Shown piece by piece: positions 42,431 to 55,765 of a DNA stretch of 60,000 bases. The notes beneath the pieces were generated by a model. That model made no database searches. It was not told the origin of the DNA and saw only the letters and a list, made by a program, of their open reading frames with translations. Numbering within the stretch: the first letter of the stretch is position 1; each line of letters opens with the position of its first letter. Where the stretch lies: the NCBI RefSeq assembly GCF_001039355.2, contig NW_019775547.1, positions 655,637-715,636 of the forward strand. Reading direction: 5' to 3'. The position numbers and the translations under genes are program-made. The stretch is from Lingula anatina. Lineage: Eukaryota > Brachiopoda > Lingulata > Lingulida > Lingulidae.

Positions 42431-42820
42431 ATTTAATGAAAAAGAAAGAGTTGGCACTTGCCTCCTTTTGTTTCAAATCAAATGGATCAGTTGAAATAAT
42501 GAGGCTCTTAATGGCATTGAATCAAAAGCTTCCCAGTATTGTCCCAGACATGCTGAAAACTATTCAGAATGGCCGGACATTTGGACGGGCAGTAATGAAA
42601 AATTGCCGGACCGAATGGATTTTTGTCGGACCGAAAATCACCCTATTTGTTTGAAACAGATACTACCAGTGCAATTAGGTAGCTTACTTTGTTTGTGAAT
42701 GTGATAGTTATGAAATGGAAGGGAAAAAACGGTTTGGCTTTTATGTAATTTTGTTAGTGAAGTATGTCGAAAGATGACTGTATATTCAAAATTGCAGTTC
42801 TTAAAACTTGCCGGTCCTTT

Positions 42821-43643
42821 GTATGGGCGGCGGTTTATACAAAAATGCAAAACACGATTAGTCATCATCGTTATCAGATCAGTCGAAATGAAAACACGAT
42901 TAGTTGTCGTCGTTATCAGATCAGAAGGCAAAATACGACTAGTAGTCGTCAAAACGCAACTAGTCATCAAAACGCAACTTGTCATCAAAACGCGATTTGA
43001 TCCACAGTGATCAAAATGGCGGACGTTATTGAAGCAGCATTATCATATTCCTCGCTCAAACTCGAGAATTATCTCTACGCGTACAATCTAATAATGATAT
43101 TATATATATAATAATATCTGGAACTTGTGAAATGAGTACAACAATAAAGCAGTGCTTCACAAGTGTGTGTTTTTGTTTTTTTTTAATTTATAACATGTCC
43201 AAATTATTTAATAAATTATTTAATTATTTATTATTTCGAGAATTATCTCTACGCGTACAATCTAATAATGATATTATATATATAATAATATCTCGAACTC
43301 GAGATAATTCTCGAGTTCGAGCGAGGAATATGATAATGCTGCTTCAATAACGTCCGCCATTTTGATCACTGTGGATCATGTGACTTGGCCTAGATTTTCG
43401 TACAATGGGCGCCATCTGGCGTCAAATCGCGTTTTGATGACAAGTTGCGTTTTGATGATGACAAGTTGCGTTTTGATGATGACTAGTTGCGTTTTGATGA
43501 CTAGTTGCGTTTTGACGACTACTAGTCGTATTTTGCCTTCTGATCTGATAACGACGACGACTAATCGTGTTTTCATTTCGACTGATCTGATAACGATGAC
43601 GACTAATCGTGTTTTGCATTTTTGTATAAACCACCGCCCATAC
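42821..43643. mobile_element. Large fold-back element built of short repeats
   Basis: The left arm (about 42821-43068) and right arm (about 43306-43643) are inverted repeats, from GTATGGGCGG at the left to CCGCCCATAC at the right. Both arms contain tandem units of GTTGCGTTTTGATGA and GACTAATCGTGTTTT type, with more copies in the right arm. The centre has a direct repeat of a block starting GAGAATTATCTCTACGCG (43063 and 43237). Weaker related sequence rich in GGTCCG-GAC words flanks it at about 42570-42640 and 43657-43715. No protein domain is encoded. It lies just downstream of the zinc-finger stop codon, possibly in its 3'UTR. Confidence 0.8.
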
Positions 43644-43844
43644 CTTTGGACTGACCAAGTTCAATTTCTACCGGTCCAGACAAATTTTCCCGGTCATGAC
43701 CAGTCGGACCAACAGTTTCAGCATGTCTGTTGTCCATCATTGAAGATAGTGGGCAAGGTTTTGTTTGTCAGATCAGATTGAGTGTTAAAATTAGAAAATG
43801 TCTGAATGGTAACTTTTGACAGTATAACTTTTCCAGTTTCATTA

Positions 43845-43850
43845 AATAAA
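43845..43850 (+). promoter_or_regulatory. Possible polyadenylation signal of the zinc-finger gene
   Basis: An AATAAA lies 1.4 kb after the stop at 42430, beyond the fold-back element. Other AATAAA matches occur nearer (for example near 43145), so the choice is uncertain. Confidence 0.25.
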
Positions 43851-46800
43851 TTTAGATATTCCTAATATGAGAACCAAATTTTTGATTTACTTCAATGGAA
43901 ATGATGAGGGCTGGAACGGCATGTCATCATCCTATACTGGAAAATGCAAAATTCTGCATGAGGTGATGTAAACTTTTCAGCAATAGGGGTGAAACTACGC
44001 TGAATGTGTATTAGAAAGCAATACAAAAGTTTTTGAAAAAAGTGCAGAAGTCACAGTGTAGTTAAATAGTATAAGACCATAAATTGACAGAACTTTAGTA
44101 AATATAATCTGCAAAAATATTCATTGATAAATTCTGCTATTTAACTTGTTGCCAATTTTTAGTCAGTCATCTTTTCAACCCCACTTGCCTCAGAATCCTG
44201 CAAAATTTGCTTGATTTCACTTATGGTTTCCCAATTTGATATTCAGTAAACTCATTTGCAGATGCAATTTTATTGTCAGTCTGAAATGGCCATTATTTTC
44301 TTTCTAAAGAACCAATGAAAAATTTCATATTCTAAAATTTTGGCCCCACTGTTTAAAGCAACTTTCAGGAGGAACATCTTTTCTGGTACAGACATAACAT
44401 ACAGCTCGGGGACAAGTGAAAAAGTGCTTGAATTTTTTGTCCGAGAACAAGTTTATTTTCGTAACATAGTTGAAGGAACCATGGAAATGACAAAATAAAA
44501 AATAAAAAAGACAAGATAAACAGCTACTTACTTGCATAGTTATGAGAATCACTACTAGTCAACAAATTCAAGGCTACAGATGGTTATCAAGCCTACACAT
44601 AAAAACTCTGTAAAGTGCATACACTTGGTCCCCAAGGTAAAAATATTTGATGGCACAGATTTGCTCAAAATACTAAGATTCTTGCAAGGATATATATATA
44701 AATATATCCTGCCATGATTAGAATTCTCACTGATCCAAAGATTCTATATTCATAAGATGAATACAATGTTTTTTACTTGAACCTAGTTCATGGTGCAATT
44801 TCTTGTGCAGATGTGTGCGTAACATGCACAGCTACATTACTGTTTGTATACATTATGAACACGTCCTTTGCTACATATACAAATGTAATCAAAGTATAGT
44901 GTGTATTAATAAAAAGAATGATCAGTAGGCTATGACCTATTAATACTATATTCTTAATGTTTTTCTTTGAAATTGATAAACTTGGAAATCCAGAATTCAC
45001 AAATAATTTGATAAAATATATAAATTGACACTAATGGAAAGCTATCCTCTCCTAAACTCTTACTGGGAAAAATATTGATAAATGAAAAACAATATTCTTT
45101 TTAACTCTTACTAGGTAAATTCTTTGTAAATAACATAACCTGGGACAGAACACTTTATTGCATAGGAAAAAGAAACAACATAATATAAGTGACATTAATT
45201 GGCATAAAATAATAAAAAGGTAAAATAATATTGCTCAAAATTGACCAGGTCTTCACTTGACTATAAATTGTCAGTGTTGACTTGGTAAATGGTACAACTT
45301 TAAACCTGACCAGAAACAATAATGGCCAAGGTCAATTTTGAATTAATGTCTATTGTAAAAATTGTAAAAAATAAATAAAAGAAATTAAAAATAATTAAAT
45401 AAGGAGTGTGAAAGGAAACTAACATGTTTCAGATATTTTGATACTTCAGTATTTTGATCATTCTCCATATTCTTTATGATTGATTTAACACTCATTCGGA
45501 TATTAACCATATTAATATAAATTATTAACATATAATTAAAATGTTAATTCAAATGTGTAAAATTGCAACCAAATACTGCTTAACTGATAGCTGCCAAATC
45601 ACAAGAGAGCAAGATTTTCAGAAAATTTAAAACTTTTTCTCCTCTTAATAAAATGTCTTCTTTTCACTCCAATATATCAAATACTATTGAAATCTGACCT
45701 TCAATAAGACTTCAGTGTTTTCTTTGGATGTATAGTGTATTTTACTAATACACTTGAGACATTTATTACCCCACTGGCATATACTCTGCCTCCAGGTTTC
45801 TGACTTAGTATTATTCTAAATGTGGTTCACAAAATCCAATAGAAGACGCATATTAAGAAATGGTGAAACACACCGACTCCACTACTTGTAATTTAGTATA
45901 AAGCATAATATTCTCATAAAACAATCACAAGTACACTACAACATAAGTAAATAGAAAACACAACATGCTACTCAAGTATCAGCACAAAGAAAAAACAACA
46001 AGGATTAACAATCAATAATATCAACAAGTTTTATCTGTTAAAAAAAAAAAGAACTTAAATAATTGCTGTTTTCACCCACTGGGTGAGAGTGTACATTTAG
46101 TTCTACATAAAGCTGTTAAATAACATTATGCCAAAATTGCATATTAATAAATCATATCTTCCACCATAAAGCAGACACAATGGTTCCAAGAGAAAAAACT
46201 AACAATGTACACTTGAAATGCATTTTCGCTTTGCATTACCAGCTAATTATAAGGCTAGAAAAAATATCTTGACAGCATCTTGCTTTTCTTAAGCAGTATA
46301 TGATAAATGACAACTTAATTGTTGCATAACATGTCCTCCATTTTCATGTTGATCTATCTGCATATGACCATGCATTACAAAAATACAAGTAAGAAATTGG
46401 AAGATCACAATATGCATAGCAACTTAAATATGGAAAACCACACTGCAACTTCTCAATAGGCTCTTCAATGAACTTCTTTTAGTGTTATTCAGAGGATTTA
46501 ATCATTGCATAAATGTATACATTTGGCATTTTAATAANATTACCAGCTAATTATAAGGCTAGAAAAAATATCTTGACAGCATCTTGCTTTTCTTAAGCAG
46601 TATATGATAAATGACAACTTAATTGTTGCATAACATGTCCTCCATTTTCATGTTGATCTATCTGCATATGACCATGCATTACAAAAATACAAGTAAGAAA
46701 TTGGAAGATCACAATATGCATAGCAACTTAAATATGGAAAACCACACTGCAACTTCTCAATAGGCTCTTCAATGAACTTCTTTTAGTGTTATTCAGAGGA

Positions 46801-47168
46801 TTTAATCATTGCATAAATGTATACATTTGGCATTTTAATAATATAAAAAAAAAAAAAAAAAAAAAACTTGCATTGCTCATTATGTAATGGAAATAGAGCT
46901 TTTAAAACATGAACACTCAATGATATGTGTAAAAAGACTCTCACTGGGCATTTCTGATTGTGTACCCGTTTCCCAGGTATACCTTAAAATGAAAAAGAAA
47001 ATGGAAGACCCCTTTCACCTGTCTTACTTAAACTGAGGTTTTGGTAGTAGTCCCAGATGAAAATTGAAAAACTTGAACACCATCATGGTAAACTAAGCCT
47101 TTCTATAAAGCAAGCAGAGATTTCTTCCCATTCTAAATAAACATGACTGCCTTCTTGGCATTTCTTCC
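43851..47168. other. Intergenic stretch or ENT 3'UTR
   Basis: This is AT-rich sequence without a recognised coding exon. It contains a 303-base direct duplication around an N (46235-46841) and a run of about 25 A bases at 46844-46866. Part of it may be the 3'UTR of the minus-strand nucleoside transporter. Confidence 0.5.
46235..46841. other. 303-bp direct duplication around a single N (assembly artefact)
   Basis: Bases 46235-46537 recur at 46539-46841, with the N at 46538 exactly between the copies. I see no differences between them. Overlapping contig ends joined without merging explain this better than a biological tandem duplication. Confidence 0.85.
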
Positions 47169-50100
47169 TCAGTCAACATGAATAGCCTCTACCAGCCAAG
47201 CAACAAACAGTGAAAAGTTGACACCACTGAAGATGCCGAATACCAGGAAAAATGCTGCCATCATTCCAGCAGTGCCTGCAAACTCTGGACCCACTTGACT
47301 AAAGGAGAGGAAAAAACAATTTAAAACAAAGTGTGCTATTTTTACTTTATGAGAGAGAGAGAGAGAGAGAAACTTATTATATCAATGTAGTGCAACTGTT
47401 AGCTGGAAAGAGTACAATAATGAGGGAACAAAACTTCTCTTTCAGAATATATAGCATTGCTACAGGAACTGTTGTAGAATGTGAAACTGTAATTAGTTCA
47501 GTTTATTTTAACATATATTTCATTATACAGTATAAAGCAAATGAAAAAAAAGTTGACACTATATGAGAAACTAACACCTGACAAGAAGGCAGCTGGACCA
47601 CATCACTTTCATTACATAAATTTCAAAAGGTTAAAAATCTAAGAAAGAGACATCTACATTACTTTTTTATAGTCAAGACTGATGAATTTTGGTTTATTAT
47701 TTCTACATGCAACCATCACTTCAATTTTCAAAACAATGGCAACCATCAATTAAATTTTCAAAACAATGTACCTGGTCAGAAATGAAAACTTTCTACTTAC
47801 TGTGGAGCATACATCATGCACAGACTGCTGAAGTAGCCACTGGTAAATGCCATGATGATTCCCCCTAAACAGTAGACATAGTCATTGCCTATGATCACTG
47901 GGAAGGACCTGTGTTCTGGGCGGTAGTTACACATTAAGAAGAAAGGGATGAACAGGACTCTAAGTACTATTGGGATCCACACCCACTTGGGTCCAGGCTG
48001 AAAAATTATAGTCCAATGATTAAAGTTCTGTGTCACCTATAACAAAACTACCTGGCTTGGAACTTGTGGACATTAAAAATGATAACTGTGTTTGTTATAT
48101 CCTAAATTTAAAGTCTACCTTTTTTTTTTGCTAAAGCTAATTAGATAAAAATGTGGAGCACATAATCTAGTAACTAATTAAGTAGCTCCTTGAAATAACA
48201 GCACACACCATACCTTCTTTATCCACTCTGTTGTGAGATTCCCCATCATGGCAAAGGCATTGAAGAACAGAAAACAGGTGACTGGTGTGAAATAACGAGC
48301 TGGAATAAGAATATTCAACCTGTTAGTCCAATAAAGAATATCTTAAACACTACAGTGAAGTATATCTGGGGCAGAAAACAGCTGACTGAAGTGAAGCAAA
48401 GATATGAACTTAAAAAAATGCAATCAGTTGGAAGGAAAACTTTTCTTAAAACTGTGAAAAAAAGTTTTGAAAAACCCTGCCACTATTAATCTTGTTACAT
48501 TAAAGCACATCAGTTCTACTAAATACTTACGGTTCATGAAGTTTTCGTCTAACATCTCCACATTGACTTGGATGGAAGGAAAGCATGTCAGTGACACAAA
48601 GAACACAAACCAAACATTGAACAGCTGTACCCAAACCTGGAGAAAATAATATACGACTTATGAAATATTACCATGCACTAAGCATATACCTCTAATGCAA
48701 AAGACACCATGTTTTTTTTGTTTTTGGTATAATAATACAATATAGGACTTATTTATGTATTTTACCCAACCACTATGAATGAATACTTAAATAATCATAT
48801 GCAAGAGTGCTGTACACAGGGTTGAAAGTGGACCTTTTAAAATTTTTTTGAAAATAACAATACATACGTAGGTGAGAGGACATGGTGTCCCGAAAAAATT
48901 TTATGATTTTTTTAAAAAATATTTGGATTTTCAAATAAGTCTGGATGGCTATTATCTCTAAGTACATCAAATGATGGTTTACATATATTGATTAATGCTG
49001 AAATTGTTGTACATGTATGAAATACCTTTTTGAATACTTTCCAATATGGAGGCCTTGACCTATGATGTTTGTGTTCCTCTTCATGAAGCGCCTCCACGCC
49101 TTGAGTGTGGTAGTAACGATAAAATTTCTGATAAAAAGAAATAAAATATTTAAATTATGGTATTAAGTATTCAGTAATAATATAAATAATAATAACAACA
49201 ACAACAACAACAATAATAATAGTAATAATGATAATATATTTTTTCTAATTTAGAGGACAAAATCATACACCAGTTACAATATGCATTATATCACTAAAAA
49301 TGACATCAATGTACAGCCAACTTTCCCTCACCAAAAGTGGCAATGCAAAGAAGGTATCAAATGCAATCAGCAGTACAATGATGGCAGCCACGAAGTAATA
49401 GATGGCAGATGTTCTGGGATCTGGAGTGCCTGAAAAAACATGCAAAATCTTGAATGAACCAAATATTTTACAATCCCATAAAAACGTCAAAACCATAAAA
49501 TGAGGTGGTTTATCTATCACAGTAACACTCGAAGAGTGCCAAATAACTGTCTGCAGGTCACAGGTCACAGGGCACTTACTACACCAACTATTTCAACACG
49601 TGAAGTACACATTCAATCAGTCAACAACAAGACTTAAATCCATATATTTCAAAACTTACCTGCAAGAGCAAGGATGGATATTACAGATGTAAGAGTTCCA
49701 CTTGTATTCTAAAAATAGATGTGAAATGTTACTAGTCTGGATAAGAAATTTTACACTAACTAGTCTAATAGCTGAAGTAAATCCCTTAAAGTGATTGGTT
49801 TACTTACATGGATATCGCATGAAGAAATACATTAATTTAACAAAATTTAGGGTGCTCTCCACGTTTAAAGCCTACTGTTAATTTCGTCTTGTTCAAAGGC
49901 CAAGTACGCGCAACTTGACTATACACATAATTTAAATACCACTTATTTCTTTACTTGTATTAAGTCAAGTAAACTATTACATGCTTGCCTAAGGTTTCAT
50001 TTAGAATTTTAAAAATGTTTCTTTTGACAAGGGGTTTATATTATGTGATCTTTTAAACAGCAATACATCTTTGAGAAAGAGAATCTTGCTATCTGAACAC

Positions 50101-53100
50101 ACAAGATTCAAGACAACGTTCTAGTTTTTTTTTAATGGTGCTGGCACTACACTATGTAACAAAACAATCTATCAATCTTTCAAGTACAAGCTTTCAATTA
50201 CAAACAGATTCATAAAAACAGCCATAAACATGAGCTGTAACTTGAAACTTAAAAACTGTAAAAATACTGAGTAAATGCTCACAGAGCCTAAGACAACAGC
50301 ATTGGTATATTTCATGGGAAGATTAGCTGCAAGGCCATAGATACTGTTCTGGTATACCCCTGTTGCCACTGAAACAACACAGCAAAAGAAAATATGAGTT
50401 TTTTTATTAAACAATAGGTGTTCTTTCTTTTAGTTTTTCCAGACACAAACTGGACACAATTTCACATCAAACTGTTGCTCAGTAGGCTTTCTTTTCAATA
50501 GTTTTTGTAGGCAATATTGAAATCTTTCTTATAAACTAAAACTCGGTAATCAAAGTTCCTATAAGTTTGAGAAATCCCACCAACAGCTATATTACATCTA
50601 TTTATTTCAACTGTTTTACTTACTGTTGATGATGACAACAGTCCCCATGGTAACAGCAAAAAATACCCCTGGCCCTGTAAATAATCAAGATATATTAATA
50701 AACAAGGCAGCAAAGCTATCAAATGTNCAATGCAATCAGTTGGAAGGAAACCTTTTCTTAAAACTGCGAAAAAAAGTTTTGAAAAACCCTGCCACTATTA
50801 TTTTTTCTTACCAAACTTGTTACATTAAAGCACATCAGTTCTACTAAATACTTACGGTTCATGAAGTTTTCGTCTAACATCTCCACATTGACTTGGATGG
50901 AAGGAAAGCATGTCAGTGACACAAAGAACACAAACCAAACATTGAACAGCTGTACCCAAACCTGGAGAAAATAATATACGACTTATGAAATATTGCCATA
51001 CACTAAGCATATACCTCTAATGCAAAAGACACCATGATTTTTTGTTTTTGGTATAATAATACAATATAGGACTTATTTATGTATTTTACCCAACCACTAC
51101 CACAATTCTAATGGGTGCTGTACACAGGGTTGAAAGTGGACCTTTTAAAATTTTTTTGAAAATAACAATACATACGTAGGTGAGGGGACATGGTGTCCCG
51201 AAAAAATTTTATGATTTAAAAAAAAAATATTTGGATTTTCAAATAAGTCTGGATGGCTATTATCTCTAAGCACATCAAATGATGGTTTACATATATTGAT
51301 TAATGCTGAAATTGTTGTACATGTATGAAATACCTTTTTGAATACTTTCCAATATGGTGGCCTTGACCTATGATGTTTGTGTTCCTCTTCATGAAGCGCC
51401 TCCACGCCTTGAGTGTGGTAGTAACGATAAAATTTCTGATAAAAAGAAATAAAATATTTAAATTATGGTATAAGTATTCAGTAATAATATAATAATAATA
51501 ACAACAACAACAATAATAATGGTAATAATGATAAAATATTTTTTCTAATTTAGAGGACAAAATCATACACCAGTTACAATATGCATTATATCACTAAAAA
51601 TGACATAAATGTACAGCCAACTTTCCCTCACCAAAAGTGGCAATGCAAAGAAGGTATCAAATGCAATCAGCAGTACAATGATGGCAGCCACGAAGTAATA
51701 GATGGCAGATGTTCTGGGATCTGGAGTGCCTGAAAAAACATGCAAAATCTTGAATGAATCAAATATTTTACAATCCCATAAAAACATAAAAACCATAAAA
51801 TGAGGTGGTTTATCTATCACAGTAACACTCGAAGAGTGCCAAATAACTGTCTGCAGGTCACAGGGCACTTACTACAGCAACTATTTCAACACGTGAAGTA
51901 CACATTCAATCAGTCAACAACAAGATTTAAATCCATATATTTCAAAACTTACCTGCAAGAGCAAGGATGGATATTACAGATGTAAGAGTTCCACTTGTAT
52001 TCTAAAAATAGATGTGAAATGTTACTAGTCTGGATAAGAAATTTTACACTAACTAGTCTAATAGCTGAAGTAAATCCCTTAAAGTAATTGGTTTATTTAC
52101 ATGGATATCGCATGAAGAAATACATTAATTTAACAAAATTTAGGGTGCTATCCACGTTTAAAGCTTAAAGCTTACTGTTAATTTCGTCTTGTTCAAAGGC
52201 CAACTTGACTATACACATAATTTAAAGACCACTTATTTCTTTACTTGTATTAAGTCAAGTAAACTATTACATGCATGCCTTAGGTTTCATTTAGAATTTT
52301 AAAAATGTTTCTTTAGACAAGGGGTTTATATTACATGATCTTTTAAACAGCAATACATCTTTGAGAAAGAGAATCTTGCTATCTGAACATACAAGATTCA
52401 AGAAAACATGTTCTGGATTTTTTTAAAATGGTGCTGGCACTACACTATGTAACAGTACAATCTATCCATCTTTCATGTACAAGCTTTCAATTACGAACAG
52501 CTTCATAAAAACAGCCATAAACATGAGCTGTAACTTGAAACTTAAAAACTGTAAAAATACTGAGTAAATGCTTACAGAGCCTAAGACAACAGCATTGGTA
52601 TATTTCATGGGAAGATTAGCTGCAAGGCCATAGATACTGTTCTGGTATACCCCTGTTGCCACTGAAACAACACAGCAAAAGAAAATATCAGTTTTTTTAT
52701 TAAACAATAGGTGTTCTTTCTTTTAGTTTTTCCAGACACAAACTGGACACAATTTCACATCAAACTGTTGCTCAGTAGGCTTTCTTTTCAATAGTTTTTG
52801 TAGGCAAACATTGAAATCTTTCTTACAAACTAAAACTCGGTAATCAAAGTTCCTATAATGTTGACAAATCCCACCAACAGCTATATTACATCTATTTATT
52901 TCAACATAAAACTATGTTGTACTTACTGTTGATGATGACAACAGTCCCCATGGTAACAGCAAAAAATACCCCTGGCCCTGTAAATAATCAAGATATATTA
53001 ATAAAAAAGACACGTAACATTAATCTTAAATCTATTTCTATTATGTTTTTACCAATTGAATAAGTAACCTACACATTTAATTACATCTTTTTCATCTTTA

Positions 53101-54819
53101 TCTTCTTTTCTGTATCAAATTTATTCACACAATAATGTTGTATCAACTGTAAATTAAAGGAAGATTAAGAAAATCCTGCTTCCTTAATTAAATATCACTA
53201 TTAATGTTCTCCTTACATTCACTGGTATCAATCATGGCCAGTACTACTGTGACTATGAAGAACACCACCATGACTGAAATGCTTACTACCACTCGCACAG
53301 TTGTGCCACCACTGAAAATACATAAATAAAAACTTAATGATGGGAAACAAGATTTTTTAAAATAGGTAGATAAAAAGTTTCAGAGGCAATCATCTTACAT
53401 CTCAGTGTGCACTCACTCACTCACTTCCTGGACATCAACCCACCAAAACACACAGGCACACATTGACAGAGTTTTAATAGTATAGGCATTTCCAGATATG
53501 ACGGAACATTTATGAAATCCCACGAACTATGATGCAGGAATGCATGGAAGATTGTAGCCCTTACTGCAATGAGAGTCAGGCAAGAAGAAGACCAAAGTTT
53601 TTGTCTTATTTTGTGGACCACAAAATAAGACCAAAACTTTGTTCTTCTAGCCAAGATAAGCATTAGTCCTATTGAATGAAATACCATGTCAGTTTTATAA
53701 CAATAAAGGAACTGCTTATGTTTGAAACCAATACTTTATCTGTATGTAAGTGGAATACTTTGAAACTACAAATGTTTTGAATCGAAGTTGAAGAAATTTC
53801 CGATGTAAAAGTTTAGACCAATTTCTGGGCTAGAGTTCTTGGTGAAATTGGTTTTATATATACGTGACAGATTCCCTTACCCTCCACACTGGAAGAACAT
53901 ATTGATTAAATTCAGCAACACATTGGGTATCTGTGCAGTGATTCCAAGATAACTGATGAAGTTTTTCCTGTACTCTGAGCTGTCACTACCATTGGTAGCT
54001 AGCTTATAGTCTGTGAAGTACTGGAATGAAAAATAAATGTCTTACAGAAGTCTTCTTAAATTGAAAGTAAACATAATCTGATTGACAATTGTATATTTTT
54101 TAATGCTAACATTACTATATTTTTGTTTGGGTAACATTTAACACAGTCTGAATAAATAATCCAGTATTGCTGAGATCTTACGTAAACATTTGATTAAGAG
54201 TAATGGGAATGAACTTATTAAATGTGTGAGAGTGTGTGTGCACTGCATGCATGCCTATACCTGCAATTGTGCACATTACTTACGGATTCAGCAGTGATGA
54301 ACATATTCCATGGCATAAGGGTACCAATACCATGAACCAACAGTATTAAGTAAACCAGCATAAACCTGTAATAAAGGACCATGATTAAAATTTGTTCACA
54401 CTCATGGCAATATGGACAAATCATATAAATAGTAAAAATTTTCTTTTTACACTGTCATCTTAGCTATGGTAAATATGTCAGTCTGTCACTGTCAGGGTAA
54501 AGTGCAAAATCAAAACCTTAGCCTAAAAATATTTAAAAGAACACCATTAGTTTTCTACTGGATAAACATCACTGCAAAGGACTCTGCTCACCAAAACCCG
54601 AAATGCAACAATTTAAGACAATTTGATAATTATAATTATGCAATTAAGTTAATTAAAAATAGGTCAAAAGTCGCAGTTCTTACTTGTCTGTTGGAGCACT
54701 GGGTTCTTCCAACTCAAAGGCATGCACTTTCCCATTACTTCGAGACACCTCACCATCATCTGGATCAATGGCTGTGACTTGGGGGAGAAAGGCCTCCCTC
54801 TCAGATGAGCTGCCGACTT
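47169..54819 (-). CDS. Equilibrative nucleoside transporter (SLC29/ENT family), single-copy model
   Basis: Minus-strand exons, 5' to 3': 54819-54684, 54365-54284, 54020-53881, 53311-53217, 52977-52927, 52661-52576, 52001-51953, 51729-51632, 51435-51334, 50961-50856, 48299-48214, 47997-47801 and 47298-47169 (TGA). The product is about 450 residues, usual for ENTs, but the initiator Met exon was not found. HGIGTLMPWNMFITAES is the ENT TM1 signature. YQNSIYGLAANLP, VLRVLFIPFFLMCNYRP, SGYFSSLCMMYAP and the C-terminal TM11 sequence also match. ENTs move nucleosides across membranes down their gradient. In TM8 the sequence is FNAFAMMGN, where the family normally has an Asp and an Arg (FNxxDxxGR); both are replaced. 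Six middle exons occur twice (see the other copy), most likely from an unmerged haplotype. Confidence 0.93.
48418..50699 (-). other. Second copy of six central ENT exons (probable haplotype duplicate)
   Basis: Exons at 50674-50624, 50368-50283, 49708-49660, 49429-49332, 49127-49026 and 48636-48531 repeat those at 52977-50856 in the same order and strand. Introns match as well, with scattered substitutions and small indels; for example the stretch near 48770-48805 differs from 51100-51115. The copy ends next to the N at 50727. A real tandem duplication of only this central block would repeat six membrane-segment exons inside one transporter, so separate alleles placed in series are more likely. 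Confidence 0.8.
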
Positions 54820-55130
54820 CTGTAAAGTGAATAACAAATGTAATGACAGGCCATTTTTGGTGCATCCAGTTGTTTGTAAGAAGAGTTCTGTCTTGACTTG
54901 GATAGATTGGGTACAAAGACACTCACTGTGGTGAATTTTCAATCAAGCCTTCGTAGAGGAAGTTAGTGAATCTGACAACAAATCTGATTCTTTATGAAGT
55001 TGATCTTTCTAAATGTAATACTGTGTGGTTATAAAAATAACTCTTAATACACCAAGTAAGCCATGGGAAATTTTTCCTGCTTAATTCATTTTTTACATAT
55101 GTAGTACATAGGCATGGAAAAGAGCACAAC

Positions 55131-55765
55131 TTAAAGCAATAATAACTCTTCCCTTGAGATTCAAAATTCCGCAAGAAATACATTGTAAGCAACGCCTGGA
55201 AATATATTCTGTTGCATTTTCCCACTAAAACGACTGTTATTGTAGTAAAACTAAAATCTGTGCTTGTCACATGGGCTTTCGTGCCTTTCTTCGTGGTCAA
55301 CAAGTGCATCCGTTGCCAATGACATTTAGGTGTCACGCTGATTCTCGCGTTCATTCGAGACCAAAATAACATGGCGGGAAACCCTCAGACGTAAGTTGCG
55401 AGTTTTTGTACAGTGCGTCGGATAACGAAAAGCCCAGAATTGCACACATTGTAGATATAAATGCATTTTGAGGAAAAAAGACGAATTTATCTTATGAATC
55501 TTATAATATTGTTATATAGTGTTGTTGTCTGCTTTTCCCGCGGTTTTAAGTAGGTCACCAGAAACTATCGCTCGATACCAGAGGGCTCCGTCAGTTAAAA
55601 TCTCTTAAGAGATTTTAACAAAAAAACGTACGTTTAGGAAAAAAACCCTGGATTAACTTTGAATGCAGGAATGGGGTCGTTGACCATTGGTAAGTACGGG
55701 AAAATTGCCGTTTTTTCCAGGAAAATCGTATTTTTGGCCAAAACGAAGAGTTATTATGACTTTAA
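55131..55765. mobile_element. Longer relative of the TTAA palindrome MITE
   Basis: The outer ends are TTAAAGCAATAATAACTCTT and AAGAGTTATTATGACTTTAA, nearly the same termini as the element at 27467-27811. The same 24-base perfect palindrome recurs at 55595-55618, followed by a shared block (TTGACCATTGGTAAGTACGG). The middle, about 55270-55590, is extra and richer in CpG. It includes an ATGGCGGGAAACC followed by GTAAGT, which could be captured host promoter or exon sequence. It lies between the ENT gene and the small plus-strand gene. Confidence 0.75.

Noticed and set aside
42764-43781. Several open frames on both strands with repeated Thr, Ser, Arg and Asn words
   Set aside because: They come from the short tandem units of the fold-back element; the same words appear on both strands and no domain is present.
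54664-54942. Alternative minus-strand frames over the ENT N-terminal exon
   Set aside because: Only the frame ending EEPSAPTDK joins in phase to the TM1 exon; the other frame and the 54923-54960 segment meet a stop or cannot be joined.
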